62,444 bases of DNA from JBCCGR01 sp039029195 (GTDB lineage Bacteria; Pseudomonadota; Alphaproteobacteria; Rhizobiales; Rhizobiaceae): the NCBI GenBank assembly GCA_039029195.1, contig JBCCGR010000025.1:1-62444 (forward strand), written 5' to 3'. The position numbers and the translations under genes were made by a program. Positions within the stretch are counted from its first letter, which is position 1, and each line of letters begins with the position of its first letter. Positions 61,984 to 62,444 of the stretch are shown here, piece by piece. Under the pieces are notes generated by a model. That model was given only the letters and a program-made list of their open reading frames with translations, did not search any database and had not been told where the DNA came from.

Positions 61984-62169
61984 CGTCATCCTGATGAAGG
62001 TCAGGATCCAGGTGGGGTGGCTTCGGATGAGATGTTTGCCGTTGTTCAAGAAGTTGCAGCGCGTTGGCTCTTCTCCTCGCTACACCGGACAATTCGCATC
62101 GTCCTCGCAGCAACCGCACCTGGATCCCGCGCCAAGTCCGGGATGACGGCGGAGGGGGTGCGCAATGCC
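61984..62169. repeat. Composite ~185-bp intergenic repeat, right copy
   Basis: Reverse-complement relative of 346-529. Palindromes are 61985-62010 (ATCCTGA-tgaa-GGTCAGGAT) and 62121-62147 (TGGATCCCGCGC..GTCCGGGATGAC). The ends are nearly identical between copies while the middle is more diverged. The left palindrome lies about 30 nt past the mrcA stop and could also terminate it. Confidence 0.7.
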
Positions 62170-62291
62170 TCCCATGTCATCCTCGGACCGGTGAAGCGAT
62201 GAATTCTCAGAAGCCTTGATCCGGGGACCCACCCCGTTCCCTTTCAATCTGGCCGGATGGCGAGCGTTCACGGAATAGGTTCCCGGGTCTT

Positions 62292-62443
62292 ATTCTCGCC
62301 AAGGCTCGATTGGCCCGAGAATGACAGCCCACCTCCAAAGATTTGTCACACCCGCAACAGCGGGTGTCCAGGGTGGCAGGCTCTGCCGTGCCAGATTCTG
62401 CTGCACTCTTGCAGCCCTAGATTGCCGCTGTAGCGGCAATGAC
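62292..62443. repeat. Three palindromic intergenic repeats at right edge
   Basis: 62292-62325 (ATTCTCG..CGAGAATGAC), 62345-62370 (GTCACACCCGC..GCGGGTGTCCA, relative of 14569-14594) and 62421-62443 (ATTGCCGC..GCGGCAATGAC, relative of 14491-14516). No gene is seen from 61953 to the window end. Confidence 0.65.
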
Positions 62444-62444
62444 C

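Overview
The window looks like chromosome of a free-living, probably marine alphaproteobacterium of the Rhizobiales (Hyphomicrobiales) type. The evidence is gene content and order: rne-amidase-mrcA around a CtrA-type TTAA-N7-TTAA box; HDAC-like/xseB/dxs near tlyA and a TrmA-like methylase; a DUF6101-like gene beside ubiA; a DUF1127 microprotein; a TRAP transporter; a pseudoazurin; and dispersed palindromic intergenic repeats. Placement below order is not supported. No phage, insertion sequence, CRISPR array or replication origin was seen. The only RNA gene seen is one tRNA-Thr(CGT).

Layout. 1-1200: a left-edge partial small exported-protein gene, a repeat and a second, paralogous small exported protein. 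1.2-10.2 kb: enoyl-CoA hydratase, purD, ubiA, DUF6101-like, GIY-YIG, an FAD-linked oxidase, tsaC and two overlapping DMT exporters. 10.3-14.3 kb: DUF1176-like, GNAT, YdcZ-like and DUF2306-like genes, a 50-residue exported peptide, an L,D-transpeptidase and a Cys-rich small protein. 14.7-18.3 kb: two adjacent double-ATPase peptide-transport genes without permeases. 18.5-21.5 kb: Sel1 protein, pseudoazurin, an AraC relic and a TPR membrane protein. 22-24.5 kb: acyl-CoA dehydrogenase and crotonase. 24.5-36 kb: RNA methylases, SCO1, dxs, xseB, HDAC-like, FG-GAP protein, ribB, aroC and a BrnT/BrnA-like toxin-antitoxin pair. 36-47.7 kb: a catabolic island. 47.9-53.5 kb: pncB, tRNA, DUF1127, a Popeye-like cyclic-nucleotide protein, two exported unknowns and glutathione-dependent formaldehyde dehydrogenase. 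53.6-62 kb: rne, amidase and PBP1A, then more repeats.

The most coherent accessory system is the catabolic island: DeoR regulator, TRAP importer, MauG-like diheme protein, PfkB kinase, LacD/YihT-type class I aldolase, L-fucose-isomerase-like protein, Gfo/Idh/MocA oxidoreductase and D-2-hydroxyacid dehydrogenase. The kinase carries three residues (K27, N109, R136) that line up with residues I recall as the sulfonate contacts of E. coli sulfofructose kinase YihV. I therefore propose sulfosugar or a related acidic sugar as substrate, using an isomerase and importer unlike those of E. coli.

The most novel-looking regulatory signal is a G(G/T)AACA-N2-TGTT(C/A)C inverted repeat upstream of all three small exported-protein genes. 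Two of these genes also share an exact 22-nt leader block. A tandem GCAT-N7-ATGC operator with a 22-bp period lies upstream of the DUF1127 gene.
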